DNA of 64,000 nt from CAUZIR01 sp965250195 (lineage in GTDB: Bacteria > Chloroflexota > Dehalococcoidia > Lucifugimonadales > UBA2962), in contig OZ252295.1 in the NCBI GenBank assembly GCA_965250195.1, positions 2,294,001-2,358,000 of the forward strand, read 5' to 3'. The stretch's first letter is position 1. Each line of letters opens with the position of its first letter. The notes beneath the pieces are model-generated. The model ran no database searches. It saw only the letters and a list, made by a program, of their open reading frames with translations, and had not been told where the DNA came from. This document shows positions 61,013-64,000 of the stretch, piece by piece. The translations under genes were made by a program, and so were the position numbers.

Positions 61013-61704
61013 CCTGCGTCGGAAGTGCAGTAGCGGCACGGCCCGCCAACCAGCGGGTAGGGGGCGGTGCGATTCCGACCCCGGCGCTCCATGATCTCCG
61101 GGTGGTGACCATCCCGTTCTCGATCGCCAAGTGCATTGTCGAGAAGCATCACTACCTGCACTCCATGCCGGGTGGCACCAAACTGGCGTTCGGGGTGATG
61201 GCCGGAAGGTCCCTGGTCGGAGCTCTGACTATCGGCGTCGGGCCGATGAACGCTCACAGGCTAATTTTTGGAGCCACCCGCGCCGACGCCGCCACGCTGA
61301 CCAGGCTGTGGCTCTCTGACGACCTGCCAAAGAATTCCGAAAGCAGAGTCATCGGCGTCGTGACCCGTGTCCTGAGGCGCCATACGTCGCTGCGGTTCCT
61401 GCTGTCTTACGCAGACCCTGCTCACGGCCACGTCGGCACCATCTACCAGGCCAGCGGTTGGCTGTACACCGGGCTCAGCCAGGCCACTTCGCTGATCGAC
61501 CTCGGTGACGGCCGGCATCACCACTCACGCAGCCTGGGGCACGTTTACGGCACGCACTCCGTCAAATATTTCCGCCGGCACGGGGTCGATGCGACCGCCG
61601 TCCCACAGGGGCGGAAACACCGTTACCTCTGCCTGCTGGAACCGTCGCTTCGGAGCTCGGTCACTGCTCCGTTATCGGCATATCCCAAAAGGTCGACCGC
61701 GTGA
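61009..61704 (+). CDS. Mom-family DNA-modification protein (GNAT-like)
   Basis: 231 residues. Diagnostic blocks: AKCIVEKHHYLHSMPGGTKL, FGVMAGRSLVGALTIGVGP, TLTRLWLSDDLPKNSESRVI, FLLSYADPAHGHVGTIYQAS and GWLYTGLSQATS, then VYGTHSVKYFRRHG. These are the conserved blocks of the phage Mu Mom family, which carbamoylmethylates adenine N6 in DNA and protects it from restriction. ATGA overlaps join it to the primase gene before and the ParB-fold gene after. The first 30 residues are extra and weakly conserved. Family membership is from memory of the motif blocks; enzymatic activity is inferred. Confidence 0.8.
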   Translation: MTCVGSAVAARPANQRVGGGAIPTPALHDLRVVTIPFSIAKCIVEKHHYLHSMPGGTKLAFGVMAGRSLVGALTIGVGPMNAHRLIFGATRADAATLTRLWLSDDLPKNSESRVIGVVTRVLRRHTSLRFLLSYADPAHGHVGTIYQASGWLYTGLSQATSLIDLGDGRHHHSRSLGHVYGTHSVKYFRRHGVDATAVPQGRKHRYLCLLEPSLRSSVTAPLSAYPKRSTA

Positions 61705-62345
61705 TGAAAGTTCGAATGATCCCAATCGGCCGGCTCGTTGAAGCCCCGTTCAATTCCAACCGCATGGACCTCGATATGGAAAGCCATTTACGTCTCAGCG
61801 TGGAACGCTTCGGCATGATCCAAAACCTCGTCGTTAGGGCCTCAGATGACGGCAAGTTCGAAGTACTTTCGGGCAACCAGCGCCTGCGGATCCTCCGAGA
61901 GGGGGGCATTCTCCAAGTGCCGTGCATGGTCGTGGCGGCAGGTGACGCCGAGGCCAGATTGCTTATGCAGGCCCTAAACCGGATCCAGGGCGCTGACGAC
62001 CTGGGTCTTAAGGCCGAGCTTATCCAGCAGGTCTTGGCCTCAGTAAGCGCCGAAGAAGTCCTCTCAGTTCTCCCCGAATCTGCCGACTCTCTCACCGCGC
62101 TGGAGTCGCTTGGAGATATGGATCTGGGCACACACCTCGAGATCTGGGACCGGGCGCAGGCCGCCAAACTCAGACGCATGAATTTCCAGCTCAGCGCCGA
62201 CCAGGTCAGCGTCGTTGAGGATGCCATTGAGAGTGTGCTGACTAGAACCTCAGAAGCTTCGGAGTCCTCGAACCCAAATGCCCAGGGCAACGCCCTTTAC
62301 CGGCTCTGCCGCGCCTATCTCGAGTCCAAAGGAGAGCTCTCATGA
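61701..62345 (+). CDS. ParB-fold (ParB/Srx superfamily) protein
   Basis: 214 residues. The N-terminal 90 residues have the ParB nuclease-like fold: MIPIGRLVEAPFNSNRMD, SVERFGMIQNLVVRASDD and FEVLSGNQRLRILREGG (G-N-x-R-x-x-A/I motif, the CTP-binding box of ParB relatives). The rest is helical without a clear helix-turn-helix. In mobile elements such proteins may act as CTPase switches, nickases or regulators, and they often sit next to DNA-modifying enzymes. No parA neighbour exists, so partition in the usual sense is unlikely. Overlaps of 4 bp on both sides. Confidence 0.85.
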   Translation: MMKVRMIPIGRLVEAPFNSNRMDLDMESHLRLSVERFGMIQNLVVRASDDGKFEVLSGNQRLRILREGGILQVPCMVVAAGDAEARLLMQALNRIQGADDLGLKAELIQQVLASVSAEEVLSVLPESADSLTALESLGDMDLGTHLEIWDRAQAAKLRRMNFQLSADQVSVVEDAIESVLTRTSEASESSNPNAQGNALYRLCRAYLESKGELS

Positions 62346-62563
62346 AGAAAATCGGATGCCCGGTGTGTGGAACCGCGATAGGGGTCTCCAAGGCACAGAG
62401 CCGCAAATCCAAGCGGCCCAAGACGTTCTTGATGCTCCTGTGCCCAATCAACGGTCGTCACTTCCGGGCCTTCATCAACGACCCAGAATTCATCTCCCGG
62501 GTTGCTGGCACGTTGCCGTCAAGTGACCACTCCGATTCAACCGTGGGCCAGCCGGCAGCCTGA
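62342..62563 (+). CDS. Small zinc-ribbon-like protein
   Basis: 73 residues: CPVC (Cys6, Cys9), a basic middle (KAQSRKSKRPK), then Cys34 and His40 (LLCPINGRHFRAFI). Three Cys plus one His could bind one zinc. The Ser/Asp-rich tail is unstructured. Its place in the same operon as a Mom-family gene recalls phage Mu, where the small zinc protein Com activates mom translation, but sequence similarity to Com is not evident. It starts within the ParB-fold gene's stop (ATGA). Confidence 0.65.
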   Translation: MKKIGCPVCGTAIGVSKAQSRKSKRPKTFLMLLCPINGRHFRAFINDPEFISRVAGTLPSSDHSDSTVGQPAA

Positions 62564-62566
62564 CCG

Positions 62567-63196
62567 ATGCGAGTAGGTATCTACGCCAGGGTCTCAACGT
62601 CCGACAAGGAGCAGGACCCGCAGAATCAGTTGGGGCCGCTGATCGAGTTCACCGAGGGGCAGGAGTGGCAGGTCCACGGCATCTTCGTAGACTACGTCTC
62701 GGCCACCGACCTGGCACGACGCGAGCAGTGGAAGCTCATACTCGACGACGCCAGCAAGCGACGTTTCGATCTGCTGCTCGTATGGAGGCTGGACCGTGCG
62801 TTCCGGTCGGTCTTTGACGCGGCGACGACTCTGGAGAGGCTGCGGGGCTGGGGCGTCGGTTTCCGGTCCTACTCAGAGTCCTGGCTCGATACGACCACAC
62901 CCTTCGGGGAGGCGCTCTACTACATCACCGCAGCCTACGCCCAACTCGAGCGAGGGATCCTGGCCGAGAGGGTCAAGGCGGGGATGGACAGAGCACGAAA
63001 GCAGGGCCGTCGTATCGGTCGGCCGAGGGTAACTGACCGCCCTGGCTTCGAAGATCGTTTTGGAGCGGTTTTGGAGCGCCTTGAGACGGGTGAACTGTCC
63101 CGCACCCAGGCCGCCAAAGAGTTGGGCGTCGGATACGCCACCTTCAAACGCCTGCTCGAACAGGTCCCAGAACCCGCCCTCCACGAGGCCGGATAG
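62567..63196 (+). CDS. Serine recombinase, resolvase/invertase type
   Basis: 209 residues. Catalytic Ser10 in MRVGIYARVSTSDKEQDPQN, the Arg pair in LLLVWRLDRAFRS, the long E-helix region ALYYITAAYAQLERGILAER, and a C-terminal helix-turn-helix (LSRTQAAKELGVGYATFKRL). Length and layout fit resolvases or invertases that act with short DNA sites. It starts four bases after the zinc-ribbon gene. It may resolve element dimers, invert a segment or assist the larger recombinase encoded next. Confidence 0.93.
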   Translation: MRVGIYARVSTSDKEQDPQNQLGPLIEFTEGQEWQVHGIFVDYVSATDLARREQWKLILDDASKRRFDLLLVWRLDRAFRSVFDAATTLERLRGWGVGFRSYSESWLDTTTPFGEALYYITAAYAQLERGILAERVKAGMDRARKQGRRIGRPRVTDRPGFEDRFGAVLERLETGELSRTQAAKELGVGYATFKRLLEQVPEPALHEAG

Positions 63197-63199
63197 CCC

Positions 63200-63400
63200 G
63201 TGGTAGCTGAACGAAACGGCCGTCTCGACGTGGACCCGGTGGGGTTGACGCCTATACACGCGCCTATACAGTGTCCCGCTACAGATGAAGTGGCATCCAA
63301 CAGCCCGGAGCTCGATGACATCGCCGTGCAGCGCTTTCTCGACACACTCGCCGAGGTGGCCTTGTCAGTGACCAAACGCCGGCGAGAATCAGATCAATGA
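63200..63400 (+). CDS. Small protein between the two recombinase genes
   Basis: 66 residues from GTG 63200, three bases after the small recombinase stop; its own stop overlaps the large recombinase start (ATGA). The N-terminal half is Pro-rich, the C-terminal half an amphipathic helix with a basic end (VQRFLDTLAEVALSVTKRRR). Family unknown. Tight coupling to the large recombinase makes a role as accessory or directionality factor possible, but nothing in the sequence proves it. Confidence 0.55.
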   Translation: MVAERNGRLDVDPVGLTPIHAPIQCPATDEVASNSPELDDIAVQRFLDTLAEVALSVTKRRRESDQ

Positions 63401-64000
63401 AGGCCGTCGCCTATATAAGGGTCAGCGATGCGTCCCAGGTGGACGGTCACTCGCTTGATGCTCAGGAGCGGCTGTTCTACGAGTTGTGCAAGTCCCGCGG
63501 ATGGGAACCGGTCGGCGTCTACCGGGAAGAGGGCCGCTCCGCCTACAACAACGACGTCTCCAAGCGGCCGGTCCTCCAGCAACTGATGGTCGATTCGGCC
63601 GATGACGACTTCGATGTGGTCGTAGTCCACACCCTGGACCGGTGGGCTCGTAACATGAAAGTCCTGATGGAGACCGTCACCCAGCTGTCCGACAACGACG
63701 TCGGGCTGGTCTCTATAGCCGAGAACCTCGATTGGTCCAACTACCAGGGCAGGATGACGGCTCAGTTGTTCGGCGTGCTGGCTGAGTTCGCTTCCGGGAT
63801 TCTGTCTACCCACACTAAAAAAGGCATCGATGAGCGGGCTCGGAAAGGTCTGCACCTGGGCAGCGTGCCGTTTGGCTACCAGCTATGTGAGCCAGTGAAG
63901 AGGGGCCGCAGAAAGCCGTGTGAGCCGAAACACCGGGGTGGAGTCCACAAGGTGCCCAGGGAGGCCAGAGCAGTGGAGCACCTCTTCCGAGAGTACGCGA
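63397..64000 (+). CDS. Large serine recombinase, N-terminal part (cut by window edge)
   Basis: 201 residues visible, open at the right edge. Catalytic Ser in MKAVAYIRVSDASQVDGHSL, then DVVVVHTLDRWARNMKVL, SIAENLDWSNYQGRMTAQLF and FASGILSTHTKKGIDERARK, GSVPFGYQL: the resolvase domain followed by the start of the 'recombinase' domain, as in phage-integrase-type large serine recombinases (about 450-550 residues). This enzyme probably integrates and excises the element. Its usual position at the end of an element suggests that the right attachment site lies soon beyond the window. Confidence 0.93.
   Translation, partial: MKAVAYIRVSDASQVDGHSLDAQERLFYELCKSRGWEPVGVYREEGRSAYNNDVSKRPVLQQLMVDSADDDFDVVVVHTLDRWARNMKVLMETVTQLSDNDVGLVSIAENLDWSNYQGRMTAQLFGVLAEFASGILSTHTKKGIDERARKGLHLGSVPFGYQLCEPVKRGRRKPCEPKHRGGVHKVPREARAVEHLFREYA

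Larger units (their letters stand above)
56820..64000 (+). mobile_element. Integrative element with primase, Mom-family protein and serine recombinases (right end outside window)
   Basis: All genes from 56967 to the edge are on one strand, the later ones coupled by ATGA overlaps: two DNA-binding-like proteins, primase-helicase, Mom-family protein, ParB-fold protein, zinc-ribbon protein, serine recombinase, small protein and large serine recombinase. Two site-specific recombinases plus a dedicated replication protein define a mobile element (phage-satellite, prophage-like or ICE). No capsid, portal, terminase, relaxase or type IV secretion gene is visible in the part shown. The left end is placed at repeat copy C by inference only. 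Confidence 0.8.

Noticed and set aside
61701..62345. Plasmid partition (ParAB) system
   Set aside because: There is no ParA ATPase in the operon and no canonical parS sequence; only the ParB-like N-terminal fold is present.

Overview
The window looks like a piece of a high-GC bacterial chromosome, most likely Chloroflexota of the Dehalococcoidia/SAR202 type. This is an inference from gene content: peptide-type solute-binding lipoproteins whose signal peptide is followed by a Val-Glu-Lys repeat linker, many amidohydrolases, CocE/NonD hydrolases, kelch lipoproteins and Gfo/Idh oxidoreductases. No rRNA gene, complete tRNA or CRISPR array was found. The standard code fits: TAA, TGA and TAG all end intact genes.

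Layout. 1-8.5 kb: the 5' end of gltB, two small envelope proteins, a giant FtsX-type permease, and a minus-strand run of amidohydrolase, short-chain dehydrogenase and nuclease lipoprotein. 8.5-11 kb: urease structural genes ureABC, divergent in sequence and without maturation genes nearby. 11-18.2 kb: a CehA-like and a phosphotriesterase-like metallohydrolase, each cut by one in-frame stop, a methyltransferase, an acetyltransferase, a kelch lipoprotein and a membrane-anchored trypsin-like protease. 18.2-21.6 kb: a scrapyard of gene remnants (glutamine synthetase C-terminus, MetX N-terminus and others), an RRM protein and several intergenic repeats. 21.6-26 kb: an MMPL/RND exporter (frameshifted) with a LuxR-type two-component pair. 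26.5-47 kb: exported repeat proteins, a solute-binding protein plus CocE/NonD hydrolase module, pentapeptide and TPR lipoproteins, serine hydrolases, dipeptidase, PepC, cupin, oxidoreductase and a PLP enzyme. 47-56.8 kb: a second, paralogous module (solute-binding protein, CocE/NonD hydrolase, penicillin acylase, kelch) with a divergently transcribed PAS multidomain regulator.

56.8-64 kb is an integrated mobile element that runs off the right edge. After two regulator-like genes comes a tightly overlapping operon: primase-helicase, Mom-family DNA-modification protein, ParB-fold protein, zinc-ribbon protein, small serine recombinase, small protein, large serine recombinase. It carries a 30-bp perfect palindrome before the primase gene and a dense cluster of TTCGAA palindromes inside the primase 3' coding region, both candidates for replication or control sites. 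This is the most interesting part of the window.

Two themes recur. First, otherwise well-conserved genes are interrupted by single stops or one-base indels at about ten places; these may be pseudogenes or consensus-sequence errors. Second, peptide/amide catabolism dominates: binding proteins, X-Pro-type hydrolases, penicillin acylase, dipeptidase, PepC, D-aminoacylase and urease together suggest scavenging of organic nitrogen. Both solute-binding genes share the same 12-13-12 inverted repeat upstream.
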